Below, piece by piece: positions 35,026 to 46,396 of a stretch of 64,000 nucleotides of DNA. This DNA is from Hesseltinella vesiculosa (lineage: Eukaryota > Mucoromycota > Mucoromycetes > Mucorales > Cunninghamellaceae). Within the stretch, counting starts at the first letter, position 1. Each line of letters begins with the position of its first letter. The notes under the pieces are model-generated. The model was not told the DNA's origin, ran no database searches, and saw nothing but the letters and a program-made list of their open reading frames with translations. A program made the translations under genes and the position numbers. The stretch lies in NCBI GenBank assembly GCA_002104935.1, contig MCGT01000010.1, forward strand, positions 1 to 64,000, read 5' to 3'.

Positions 35026-36610
35026 CTAATCTTTATACAAACGTTTGTATAATTGATAGCCTATGGCAAGCGCCGTGATAGACAAGGTGGTTCCCATGAT
35101 GTAGCAAGAGAGGTTGGAAGGAGCAGGAGCGGACTTGCGAGACTGGCGGTTGCGTGCTCGCTTCATGGGAACCAGTTGACCGGCGTCAGAGAGGCGCTGG
35201 ACTTCATCAAACACCGCGATGTTCAGTTCAAAGGATCGCACAGCTTCTTGGACAATGAGATCTCGCATGTCTGCGTCAACTTGCGCACCATTCAGTTGGT
35301 GGCGAAAGTAATCCTTGAATTCGGCTTGGTTGCCTAGGTTAAAGTGATAAAATGCCAAGCCGTCGGTGGAATCCCAGCTGGCGTCATCTTCTTGCAGATG
35401 CAAAATACATTTTTTCAGGCGTTTTGCAAGCATTTGACCACCACTAAGATCACCAAGGTATCGAGAGTAACTGTGTGCAATCAGTAGACTGGGGCTGACG
35501 GAGCAGGCGGCGTCGAGAGTGTCTAAATAGCTTTGAACGGCTGGTGTCTTGGACATGGGATCCATACGCAACGCAGCTGCGAGATCCTTGCCGTAAAAGT
35601 AATCCAAATCTTGCACCAGTGTCATTTCTCTGTTCAGCTCTTCTGGGAAATAGATAAGTTTTACAACGGGGTGATCCTTGTGTCGCTTCAGCAAGTCTTC
35701 CATTTTCCTAAAATTAGCCATTTTAGCCTTGACCATTTCAGTGAGATCTGATCTTACTGGTAAACAAAGTAAAGAGACAGGAGATAGCGGCCATATTCCT
35801 CACGAGTAATGTCACCTTTCAAGAAGCGTCTGGTTTGTAAAAGGTTAGCCGATAGGTAAGGATTTCTATGGTTTGCTTACCGGGTAAAAACGCTGGTTTC
35901 GGCAGCCCTGTGGATAACCTTTGTTCCTTCACGCATCGCCGTAGCTAAAGGTTCCTGTAATAGAGGTTCTGGTTGATGCTGACTACCGGGCTGTTCATTA
36001 AAGACAGCGTCCAAAGCAGACGCCTTCAAAAATTGGTTTAGAAAGTTGACCAAAACAATTCCTTCTTCGCATGTTGGGATTTCTATGACGAGGACGTCAG
36101 TACAACAAGCCAAGCGCCGCTTCATTTGCTTACCACTCATGTTCAAGGCGGGATGCTCTCTGGGCACTGATTCTAACATTGTCGCAATTTCTTCTTTGGA
36201 TTTGTTGGTAAACGGGCAGCCTTTCAGGATTCATGCACATGAAAAAAAAAAGAAAAAAGTCCACGTGAGTTGATCATGCAACCGTCTGCTGTTGGGTTTC
36301 GGGGGGGGCTTCTTTGCCCTGCGTACCTGTTTTGAAAGCAGGACTTGAATAAAACCAGGCCAAGCATGAAATGCATTAGTTACTACATTTTGATGGACAA
36401 TAGCATTTCCATTGACTTTTTTTTGGAGATCATTTATTTTATTGCTTACCATTTGGAAAGCTCACCAAAGCTGACAGCCAAAGAATCGACTTCTTCCATT
36501 TTTGCATAGGGACAACCACTGGCAAAAGCTGGACATTTATGCTTGAGACTGTCCAAATCTACACCTTCCAAGCCAGGATGAGGAGGAAGAGGTTTACTTT
36601 CGATCGTCAT
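35026..36610 (-). CDS. HMX1: Heme oxygenase with N-terminal Cys-Pro motifs and C-terminal anchor
   Basis: The start ATG at 36610-36608 gives MTIESKPLPPHPGLEGVDLD then KHKCPAFASGCPYAKMEEVD. After an intron the next exon reads CPFTNKSKEEIATMLESVP. Catalytic-domain exons follow: LATAMREGTKVIHRAAETSV (His of the HRAAE type is the expected proximal heme ligand), FLKGDITREEYGRYLLSLYF, KLIYFPEELNREMTLVQDLD and HSYSRYLGDLSGGQMLAKRL (the GDLSGG distal-helix signature). The C-terminal CYIMGTTLSITALAIGYQLY is a single membrane anchor, as in ER heme oxygenases. The enzyme opens heme to biliverdin, CO and iron. Three Cys-Pro motifs at the N-terminus resemble heme-regulatory motifs but sit at the opposite end from those of mammalian HO-2. 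Exact donor of intron 1 (GTGAGC at about 36462 preferred) is inferred. Confidence 0.9.
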
Positions 36611-37834
36611 AATTCGTCTTTGTAAGTTGATAAATGCTTAAAACAGAAAGAAAAGAAAAAGAAAAAAAAATGTTTTGAAAAGAAAAAATTTGGGAGTGAA
36701 TTTTTTCTATGGTATTTTCAGAGATCGTTTCCAGAAAAGGAAAGTGCTGTCGGTTTTTTTGTTGCGCACTGCCTGCACAACTTTTTTTTTTTATTCATTC
36801 TGAACTGCTTTCTTATCGAATGACAGCAAACAGCTCCCTCGCCTGCCTTTAGGGGATCACATAGGTCCCTGTACTCGTCCATCATTGTGAAAGCCATATC
36901 GGCAATGTTATAGTATGTACCTGAGGCTTTCCTGTGGCAACCGACTGGTCTTTATTAATCAAGTCTGCTTGTCGTCGAGTTTCAAAAAACCTAAATCAAA
37001 AGTGGTTCAGTGCCTACCGAAGACAAGCAACCATCGGTATTATCATACCGAATGTCCAGTGCATACGTCATTAATGCCATAAAGTGTATTGTATTTCATG
37101 TTCTCAAAATACATACGGAGACACTGACCGGTGTTGCGACGTCAAATGGCAAACTCTGCTCCAGCAATACAAATTTGATACTAGCCTTATGTACCGGTAG
37201 CCAGATGGCACCCTCGACGAATTTATGTCATACCACCTTTCATAGTAAACGAAGGCTCCTTTTTTTTTTAAAAAAGAAAAAAAAAAAAAGGCAGTGCGCG
37301 CAACGGGAGATGTCGGAGATTAGCGGTGGAGAAACAGATTCCCAAGCACTGGCATTGCTTTGCGTGCTAGTCAGACTTGGTTTGCTTACAATGGAATTTA
37401 TTCTGTCAAGAAAACTACCTTGCATTCCATCATCACTGAAAACCCCGTAGGTGTATTGGCCTTTAATAAGTTTGGGTGGCAGCGTTCATTAAAATATAGA
37501 AATGTAGGTGAAGGGGGATATGGAAAAATCATTTGAATATATGTTTACGCGGTTGGATACGTATGAATGAAGCTAATCAGCAAACTGCCTACTTTTGATA
37601 TTTTCTCTCCTCTTCGACAGTTTTCACAAGGGCACTGCCATGATAAGATTCCCAGAGATCGTGATGATGTTGACTTCCTTTGCTACACTGAATTTGTTGA
37701 GTGCCGGCTGCTTGCGTTGGACGCAAATTTCTGCTTCACGACGGCAGGGCTTACAACGTGTGGACGTAGACGAAGCCTCGTTCGTGACAACAAAAAATGG
37801 AGGTGGTCAGCCAGAGAACAAAAGCGGTCCTCCG

Positions 37835-37875
<41 letters not shown>
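36611..37875. other. Intergenic gap between divergent heme oxygenase and PPR genes
   Basis: A divergent promoter region of ~1.26 kb. It contains homopolymers (36781-36792 T, 37259-37290 T then A, 37840-37875 T). ORFs at 37010-37450 and the upstream part of 37567-37875 have no recognisable domain, and the latter runs through a ~36-nt T tract coding only Phe. I call no gene. Confidence 0.55.
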
Positions 37876-37878
<3 letters not shown>

Positions 37879-39999
37879 CTTTTCAAAGCCTTCCGATTCC
37901 AATGCCTGTACCGATTGCCAACTCCATATATAATACACCATCAAGCTATACATAGTGCGAAGCATGCAACTAGGAGAACACCTCTTGCCAATAAACGACT
38001 TCCCACTCAGCCTCATCGTCAACAACAGTCTTTGGCTCAGCTCAAAAACGCATTGACAGGAACAGTCGATCGATTCAAAACATGGCGATCGTTGATGTTT
38101 TTAATGCGCAAAAGCAATGACCCAAGCGACCTTGAATGGCTCAGAACGATGGTGTTGGAGAAAGGGATGCTCAAATATGGACTAAAGCCCGATCATTTCG
38201 ATTACAACGCATTGCTCTACTGCCTCGGTGTCCATGGTCATATCCTCGAGGCCGAAGATCTTTTACCGACAATGTCCAAAGCTGGTGTGCCTCCCAATAA
38301 TCACACTTATAATATTCTCTTTGGCATGTACAAGCGGAATGGCCTGATAGCCAAAGCTCTGCAGCGGCTGCTGGAAATGGACCAGCCGCCAGTGGAGTGC
38401 TATAACCAGACACTGATTATGCTTGTCGATAAACGAATGTATGATCAGGCCATGGACCTCTTCCTTCGTATGCCTGTGCAACCAGACAACTACACCTACG
38501 TTGTCATGCTCCAACTGGCTACCAAAACTAAACAAGCGCACTTTGGCAAGCCCTTGATCGGAAAGCTTCTCAACCATCCCAAGTTCAGCAACTACGAGCT
38601 CAGTAGCGTGCTCTGCTTTTACACAGCTGTCCTCATGGACTTGGATACCGCTATGAAACTTTTGAAAGACAATCAACATTTTGCCGATGTCTACTCCATC
38701 ACAGCCATGGTCGGCGGGCTTCTCCAGATGAATGAACCAGCCAAAGCCGTTGATCTCTGCCAAAAAGCGTTCGGAATGTTTCCACAGATGAAGCCAAACG
38801 AAGACTTTTATCGACTGGCCATTGCAGCATCTTTGAATGCCCGCCGTTTCGATGTTGCCTTGGACAACTTGAACAAGCTGCCAGCAAAGTTTGCAAACCC
38901 CGAAACTATCGTCAGTGTGCTTGCTAATTTGGGAGCCGCCCTTTGCGACAGCATGCCCATGGATGAGATGGAAAGTTTGCTTGATGGCTACGACAAGACC
39001 AAACAATCCGATCACCACATCCACCGCCTCCTCGCATGGTTTGAACACCCACCCATCCCGATACCCCAAGTGGCTTACAATGGCTTTTTACTCGAGATCT
39101 CCAGGCGTGGCCGCGTCGACTTGGCAAAATGGACCTTTGAACGTATCTTTGGCACTGGTGCTATATACACACCTAACATGGCCACGTATTCTCAGCTCAC
39201 AGTCGCTTATGTGATTGCTAACCGCTTGGAAGATGCCATGGCGATTTATTACGTGCTCCGTGATCGCCACCCCAAACAGGTTGTTTTGGATTCTGTCTAT
39301 TTCAACATGTTGATCAAAGCCCTTGCTCAGCCGGTCCAGGTCCAACGCCTTTCCAGCTCCAACACTGGCCGATCGATGAAGCATAAGGAGCGGCTGTCCA
39401 TGTCGTTACAACTCTTTACTGACATGCGCAATCTGCGGCTGCAGCCTAGCCCACATACTTACACCATCTTGCTCAATGCTTGCAGCTTTGCCCGGGATGC
39501 CGATGGCCTTTTGAAAATCCACCAGCTGATGAAAATGGACCTGCAACTAGACCCCACCACCAAGTTGTACAATGCTCTCATGGACGGCTACAACCGCACC
39601 TTTCAATTTGAGCAAGTGATGTTTGTGTGGGATAAGCTCTTCCATGACAACAAATTCGATAATGCCTCGGTTTCAATCGTTCTTGATGCCTGCGGCTATC
39701 ATCAGCAACATGGACGTGGTGAAGCCATTTGGAAAATACTCAGCGCCTACTCTGGATTCAGCCTAAATACCAACAACTTCAACTCTTACATTGAATTCAT
39801 CTGCCGCTCTGCGACTGGTGTCACGCCATTGCAACGCTGGTTGCAGGCTTACAAAGTAACCATGCTTATGCAAGGTCATTGCCACCCAGATGCAAAGACC
39901 CTGTTAACGTTGGATAGCTTTGCAACCAAGTTAGATATCGACACACTGCCAGAAGTCAAGTCTTGTTTGGCTTCTTTAGAGAGAGGAGTAAAAACATGA
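37876..39999 (+). CDS. Mitochondrial-type pentatricopeptide-repeat (PPR) protein
   Basis: A single exon of 707 codons from the ATG at 37876. An open frame extends upstream to 37567, but it is separated by a long poly-Phe run from a T homopolymer, so I take the first Met after it. The N-terminus MLFKAFRFQCLYRLPTP is basic and hydrophobic, without early acidic residues, like a mitochondrial presequence. PPR-like helical repeats follow: PDHFDYNALLYCLGVHGHIL, NNHTYNILFGMYKRNGLIAK, QPDNYTYVVMLQLATK, YTPNMATYSQLTVAYVIAN, SPHTYTILLNACSFARDADG and TTKLYNALMDGYNRTF. PPR proteins bind organellar RNA for stability or translation; the transcript target cannot be read from sequence. The gene is intronless, unlike its neighbours. 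Confidence 0.88.
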
Positions 40000-40119
40000 T
40001 ATCATTTTGCTGTATACACGGAGTTGGGCTTGATCTGGAAGTGGATGAACTGGTACCGTAGTGGACAGTTGGAGCTGACTGACCATCCACAAGTTCACAA
40101 TGCTGGGGAATTGGAGGCG

Positions 40120-40350
40120 TAGAGCGGAACAGCTCAAAAGTTGGCTGAGCGACTTTCACCCATTGATGTGATATTTCCCGTATCAGCAACACTCATGCGC
40201 TTGCGCACCCTTGCAAGATTTCGTAGCAATCCAATCACTCGAAAGAGCTGTGCAGGGTTTTTTTTTTTTTTTTTTTTTTTCAAACTGAAGAAAAAGCCAT
40301 GTTCAACCTCCGCATACTGCCCTCAATTCCTAGCCAGTGCACACAATGCA
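40120..40350 (+). mobile_element. Dispersed repeat family, copy 5 (partial)
   Basis: CTCAAAAGTTGGCTGAGCG, CCATTGATGTGATATTTCCC, CAATCACTCGAAAGAGCTGT, a ~22-nt T run, then CAACCTCCGCATACTGCC. It lacks the 5' GATCGCCTGG part and is followed at once by another copy. Confidence 0.6.
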
Positions 40351-40484
40351 ATTGGTTATCAACCTTCAACTCTTCCCTCCCCTCAGAGATACTTGCCAAT
40401 TTAATCATTGTTATCCCTCATCATATTGTAGTGATGTGACAAATTTGAAATGAATTTATTTAAGGGTAATTTTGGCACTGAGAT

Positions 40485-40800
40485 TTTCGATCAGATCGCC
40501 TGGCAATCCCCTGGCGAAAGTGGCCGATTTTTTATTGTTTTTAGCTGGGGGATCGGAGATGTCAAAACGAAAAGGACCTAAAGTTGACTTGATGATCTTC
40601 ACCAACCGATCTGATTTTTTCAGGACTGTCATCATTTGTACATTTACGCTTCCTTGCCGAATGTCACAACGATACAATCACCCAAAAGTGCTGTGCAGGT
40701 GATGGTTCTTTTTTTTTTTTTTTTTTTTTTCTTCCTTTAGAAACTAAACTCAGCTTCCGCACATTGCCATCTGGTCGGTGCATTGGACTCCAATGTTTGC
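40485..40800 (+). mobile_element. Dispersed repeat family, copy 6
   Basis: GATCAGATCGCCTGGCAATC, GGCCGATTTTTTATTGTTTT, ACCTAAAGTTGACTTGATGA, ACCGATCTGATTTTTTCAGG, CAATCACCCAAAAGTGCTGT, a ~22-nt T run, then CAGCTTCCGCACATTGCC. This is the fullest plus-strand copy after the one at 29.7 kb. Confidence 0.65.
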
Positions 40801-41245
40801 GATGCCGTGGGCTGTTTCAATGTCGCTGTTGTCAGTGTAGCATGTGTCTTTGTTTTTAACATTAAAAAAATGCTTCCACCAGCAGCCTTTTCCATTCGTT
40901 CATGAGTTCATTTCGTATATACGTCTTAACGACGTGTTGAATTTTCCTCTTGCTCCTGTTTAATGGTCTTGTGATTTTGGCAATCGCTTCGTCCTGCCTG
41001 TTGAAATGTGATGGCACGCATTTTTTCATTTGCCAAGGTCATATTTTTCGATAAAAGAAAGAAATCGGTTAAGCCAAGCCTAAAACAAACGACGGTTTTT
41101 TTTTTTTTTTTTTTCGCATTCAGCCGGTAAAGCATACTCTGATGGCTGGGTTGGGGTCGTTTCCCTTTTCATCATTGCCATGGCAGAGAGCACAATCCAT
41201 AGAGCCTGTGAATTCCACTTTGTTTAAATTTTATTTCTAGACATA

Positions 41246-41827
41246 TTACATGTTGGCAAGCGTATCTAAAGAAGCGCCTTCGACTCGGTGGATGATCCAT
41301 TCGGCGTGAGGAACGGCACCCAAGGATTCATAAAATTCTCGGCTTGGTTTATTCCAATCCTATGGAAGAATTAGCGATGAGCATAATGTTTACTAAATAG
41401 ACTTCATGAACCGAATGGAACTTACCAGGACAACCCATTCGTATCTGCCGCATTGTCGCTCTTTGGCAATGACGGCGAGTTGAGTCAGCAGCTTCTTGCC
41501 AATGCCGAGGCCACGGAATTCAGGGTCGATGAACAGATCTTCCAAGTATAATCCAGGGCGGCCCAAGAAAGTGCTAAAGTTATGGAAAAACAGGGCAAAG
41601 CCGACAGGGATACGAGGGCCATCGGCATCACGTTGGCAGTAGGCAATGATAACTTCTGCGTACTTGCGAGGTCCATCGAACAAGGTCTGGCGTAAGATGT
41701 CTTCAGTGGCAACCACCTCATGCGCTAGCTTTTCATATTCGGCAAGCTTTTTGATGAATTGCAGAATCAAGGGAGTATCGTCCCGTGTAGCTGGTACAAT
41801 GTCGATCACAGGATACCCAAAAGTCAT
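41246..41827 (-). CDS. GNAT N-acetyltransferase, SAT2/thialysine-acetyltransferase-like
   Basis: Two exons on the minus strand (41827-41426 and 41360-41246), about 170 aa. The start MTFGYPVIDIVPATRDDTP precedes LILQFIKKLAEYEKLAHEVV, a motif typical of the diamine/thialysine acetyltransferase group (R..D...I..LI..LA.YE). LYLEDLFIDPEFRGLGIGKK is the acetyl-CoA-binding motif A (RGLGIGK), followed by CGRYEWVVLDWNKPSREFYE and SLGAVPHAEWIIHRVEG. The acceptor substrate (polyamine, thialysine or another amine) cannot be decided. The gene is divergent from AASS with 555 bp between the starts. Confidence 0.9.
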
Positions 41828-42382
41828 CAGATAAAAAAAAATGAGAACAAAGAAAAAACTGAAAGTTGCTACGCCGCCTTTTTTTTTGACAGCCTTCTTT
41901 CCTGAATAGAATCTGGGCCAATGAGAAGAATGCAAGTAAAGTTGACTCACTTTTCTGTTTTTTTCTTCGGCTCCATTCATCCAATACAGGCTATTAAATT
42001 TTTTTTCTTTCCACAGAAATCTGGTTTTTCATTTTTTGTTCCGCTTTCCCTTAAACGGTCAAGAACGACCTGATTGGCAGTAGCAAGGGATTGGATCAAA
42101 ATATGGCGTAGGACATCGTCAAGTCTTTCGGAGAGCAGCTTTCCAAAGGTGGTAAGGCAGCGTAAAAAATGTTTTTTTTTTGCCCACGCTTTCGTTTCGT
42201 GTGAATGCTGCCATCCAAATTGTAACGCTTGCCAGCCGCCTTCATTCTGATTGGCTCGATATGGAAGAGACTCGTGGGAAAAAAAAAGAAATCTGACGTC
42301 CGACACACGCAGCTAAATGGAAAATGTAAAAATAAGGGCTTTGGTTTTCTCCACTCCTTCACCTCCTTTTACTTTTTTTACA
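41828..42382. promoter_or_regulatory. Divergent promoter region, GNAT gene and AASS
   Basis: 555 bp between the two divergent start codons. Two ATTGGC (inverted CCAAT) sites lie at about 42071 and 42249, compatible with CCAAT-binding complex control. Short T runs lie on both sides. No ORF with a recognisable domain is present. Function is inferred from position. Confidence 0.4.
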
Positions 42383-45300
42383 ATGTACTCATCGGCAACG
42401 TTCAACATATTAAAAAGAAGCTACGTCACAACTTCAAAACAATACACTTACCATGGCACTCATGCCTCACCAACCACAGGTGGATTCCGCACGTTAGGGC
42501 TTCGTCGCGAAGATAAAAGTCGTTGGGAACGACGTGCTCCATTGACACCTGATGCTATACAACGTTTAATCAAGGAAACTGGTACTCAGGTTTATGTTCA
42601 ACCTAGCACCAAACGTATCTTTTCTGATAAAGAATACAAACAGGTTAGTAAAAAAAAAAACTAGGGACAAGCTGATTTGACCTGACACCTTTTATTCCTA
42701 GGCAGGCGCGATCATCACTGAAGACCTGACTCCTGCTGACATCATCCTTGGCATCAAAGAAGTACCAAGTTCGTCCCTGTTGAATGACAAGACTTATGTG
42801 TTCTTTTCGCATACTCACAAAGGAAACGAAACCAACATGCCTATGCTACAATCCATCTTGGACAAGGTAAGCGTCGATCCGTGGGAACTAGGCGCCTGTG
42901 CATAAAAACAAAGCCTGATCTCGTTTTGTCAAAGAAAATCCAATTGCTAGATTATGAACTGATGAAAGACGAGCGTGGTACTCGCGTTGTGGCCTTTGGT
43001 GACTTTGCTGGGAAAGCTGGTATGATCGATACCATGCATGCCATGGGTAATCGATTCCTTGGTTTTGGTCACAGCACTCCATTTATGGTAAACATAACAA
43101 AAGCGAGATGAAACACACACTCATTTTTGATATCAGTACATGAGCATGGCTCACGCCTATCCATCTTTGGCCGCTGCAAAACTATCCGTCAGTCAAGTCG
43201 GGAACTTGATTGAGGACAATGGTACCCCCTCGACCTTTGGCCCATTGGTGTTCGCTTTTACCGGCGACGGCAACGTGACAAAGGTTAGTGAAAGGAGAGT
43301 GGGAATGGACGTCGTTCTGATGAGTCCGCATTATCGTCATAGGGCGCTTTGGATGTCTTTAAAGAACTGCCACATGAATTTGTCTCCCCTGAAGACTTGC
43401 CAAAGTTGGTCCAAGACACCAGTAAGCTGCCACACAAACAAAAAACTTGATGCTGACGTGTTATTTTTTCAGATCCTAATCTGAACAAGGTCTACGCCAC
43501 CCACCTCAAGGCTGAAGACTACATCGAAAAGAAATCTGGTCAACGAATGGATAGTTTTGACGAATACTTGCATAAGCCTGAATTGTTCCACTCACGATTC
43601 CACGACAAGATCGCTCCTTATGTCAACACCGTTGTGACTGGGGCTTACTGGGATCCACGCTACCCCCGACTCCTGACCAATGAACAGCTTTCGCGCATCC
43701 AAGATATGCAAAGCAAAGGCCGAATCCTTCCTGGGAAAATGATGATGCTTGGTGACATTGTCTGCGACATCAAGGTAGGCAGGGTGATCAGGAAAAGAAA
43801 AACGGGGACTGACCGCTCCTTTACATATCCTTAGGGTGCTTTTGAATGTCTGTCGCACTCTACTCCCATTGATGATGGATTTTTCTATTATGACGCTATT
43901 AGCAACAAGGAACACAAAAAGTAATACCCAAAAGCCTCGTGTGTCGTGTTGCTGACGCTTTTTTTTTTTTTTTTTTTTTTCCAGCGCCGAAGCACCCGGT
44001 ATCCAGGTGATGGGCATTGACATCTTGCCAGCCGAGTTGCCCAGAGACAGTAGCCAATACTTTAGTGAGAAGCTATACCCTCATCTGAAAGAAATGGTAA
44101 GATAAAAAAAATGCAAAAAGACAACCTACTTATTAGCTTGGCTCGTTTTATCTTCTAGATCCAACCTGGAAAGTCATCCAAAGAATGGTCATCGACTCTG
44201 ACCGGAGCCATGATCGCCGACGAAGGAAAGCTGACCTCTGGTCATGAAGGATTGAACAAGTTTTTGCCCAAGGACAAGAAAAAGGTGCTTGTGCTGGGAT
44301 CCGGCATGGTGGCTGGCCCATTGGTGGACCATTTGACCCGTCGCAAGGACGTCCATATGGTTGTCGCTAGCAACGTGCTCCAGGAAGCCCAGAAACTGGT
44401 GGCTCCTCATGACAATGCCGAAGCTGTGTTGCTTGACATTGGCAATCAGGAACAGCTACAATCCAGCATTGAACAAGCCGATGTGGTGGTCAGGTAAACT
44501 GAGAGACACGGGGATGCTATAGCGAATGAACCACTACGAACCACGGTTTTAATATCTTTCTCCAATGTAGTTTTGTACCAGCCTTCTTGCACACAAAGGT
44601 GGCCGAGCTTTGTATTGCCAAGCGAACCCCCATGGTGACAGCCAGTTATGTGTCTCCTGAAATGCAAGCGCTCGAAGACAAGGCCAAGGAAGCTGGCGTG
44701 GTGATCATGAATGAAGTGGGTCTGGATCCTGGTATCGACCACATGTCTGCCATGAAGATCATCGATGAATGCAAACATCAAGGCAAAAAGGTGCGATCGT
44801 TCATTTCTTGGTGCGGTGGTTTGCCTGCTCCCGATGCCTCCAATGTACCTCTCGGTTACAAGTTTAGCTGGTCGCCTCGAGGTGTGCTGACTGCTAGCGG
44901 AAATGACGCCGTGTACTGGGCCGATGGCCAAGAATACCATATCTCTGGTGATGACTTGCTGAAGGACCACTTCCCTACCGTCAAGACCGCCTACCGCGGC
45001 TTTGTCTTTGAAGGCCTTGCCAACCGTAACTCATTGGGTTATGCTGACATTTACGGGCTTGGGTCCCTTCAAGAAATGGACACCATGTTCCGAGGTACCC
45101 TGCGCTACCAAGGATACTCAGATTTGCTCTATGCCTTTAAGCGCCTCGGCTTCTTGGACATGACCAAGCCATTGAGCTTGGATTCCTGGGTAAAACCAAT
45201 CCTACAATGAACTGGACCATTTGCTCATCCTCCCCCCCTTTTTTTTAGGCCCAATACTTTAATAAGATGGTTCCCAAGGCTTCTTTGAACGAAGCCCTTG

Positions 45301-45836
45301 GTACCAACCATCAAGGCATCATGGACCAAGTCCGCGAAACGTTTGCCTTTCTGCAACGCGGCACGGACAAGATGGCCTTCCCTCACCAAAAGGGAATGAC
45401 TGCTCTTGATCTTTTCTCGGTGCTCTTGGCAAACCAACTTGGCTATGCTCACGGTGAACGAGATTTAGTAGCCATGCACCATGAATTTGGTATTGAAGGT
45501 GCTAACGGACAAATGGTAAGAACTCATCCAAAATCTCGACCGAGACATTTATCTTTTTCATCCTCATCATAGGAAACCATGACATCAACATTGGTGCAAT
45601 ATGGTGAAGAAAACGGTACAACATCTATGGCTAAAACCGTCGGTCTCCCAGCTGCCATGGCTACTGAACTTGTGTTGGATGGCAAGGTCACTGAACCTGG
45701 TATTCATCGCCCTACCCAACCTCACGTCTACCTCCCCATTTTGGACCAATTAGAACATGTCGGCGTTCGCTTTGTCGAAGAGACAAAGCCTTACGCACCA
45801 AGCAATTTGAAAGCAACCGGCAGTGGAATCTGGTAG
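42383..45836 (+). CDS. AASS: Bifunctional alpha-aminoadipic semialdehyde synthase (LKR/SDH)
   Basis: The start ATG at 42383 gives MYSSATFNILKRSYVTTSKQ, a mitochondrial-type presequence, then the lysine-ketoglutarate reductase half: TLGLRREDKSRWERRAPLTP, VYVQPSTKRIFSDKEY, VFFSHTHKGNETNMPMLQ, LLDYELMKDERGTRVVAFGD and FAGKAGMIDTMHAMGNR. The saccharopine dehydrogenase half begins near 44170 with KVLVLGSGMVAGPLVDHL (nucleotide-binding motif), NEVGLDPGIDHMSAMKII, SWCGGLPAPDASNVPLGYKF and RGTLRYQGYSDLLYAFK, ending ATGSGIW. At least nine introns, one with a long T run before its acceptor (43960-43982). In animals and plants this fusion degrades lysine in mitochondria via saccharopine; most studied fungi have separate Lys1 and Lys9 running the opposite, biosynthetic direction. 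Catabolic role is inferred from the fusion and the presequence. Confidence 0.93.
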
Positions 45837-46396
45837 ATTTTTACTTAAGCATCCTATTAAACAAATTGAAATACACCCTACTGTACAAGGCAAAAATAAG
45901 GACGAGCCCTTTGGAGAAGTTAATGCAGAAGTGCATGAGCCAATGGCAGGCATGCCAGCAAACTAGGTTTTTTTTTTGATTTTTTGATTTTTGAACAAGG
46001 TGGCACAAGCAAGGTAATTAATGTTCGTGCAACAATAAAGCCATCTCCCCTTGGAAAACAATCAACTTCCGCAACCTTGTGCTTGGCTTCCATGCTTGTC
46101 AATAGTTCTTGCTCTCATTTTTTTTTTTTTTTGGGGGACTTGCTCCTTTTTCATCATTTTCTTTTCTCTTCCTTTCTTATTTTTCTTTTTGTCAAGCTGT
46201 TGTGTCGCCTATACACCTTCGTTTCTATCACAAACTACTTAATGCACTCTTTTTAATTCGATCCTTTTTAACTATCATCGTCACCAAACAACTTGCCCAT
46301 ACCACGTGCTTCATCCTCAACCCTATAAAACAGGATCTCTGCTTTTTCCTCTTTTACTCCTGACCCGCATTTTTTTTTATTTTGATCTCAAAACAG
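45837..46396. other. Intergenic gap with the Rax2 promoter
   Basis: The 560-bp gap carries T-rich DNA (46117-46195) and the promoter-like elements listed separately. Small ORFs are low complexity. No gene called. Confidence 0.55.
46303..46330 (+). promoter_or_regulatory. Core promoter elements of the Rax2-like gene
   Basis: A palindromic CACGTG (46303-46308) is followed by TATAAAA (46324-46330) about 70 bp before the predicted start codon at 46397. Both are positioned as a bHLH site and TATA box would be. No transcript evidence. Confidence 0.45.

Larger units (their letters stand above)
40000..41245. other. Repeat-bearing intergenic gap
   Basis: It holds two direct copies of the dispersed repeat family (listed separately), T runs of 20-25 nt after each, and another T run near 41097-41114. 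No gene is visible between the PPR gene and the acetyltransferase, which converge here. Confidence 0.6.

Noticed and set aside
37010..37450. A 146-codon ORF between heme oxygenase and the PPR gene
   Set aside because: Contains a homopolymer-derived Lys run, no recognisable domain, and no obvious splice or codon signature.
37567..37875. N-terminal extension of the PPR protein, open from 37567
   Set aside because: The frame passes through a ~36-nt T run giving only Phe, and the first Met after it begins a plausible presequence; the upstream reading is accidental.
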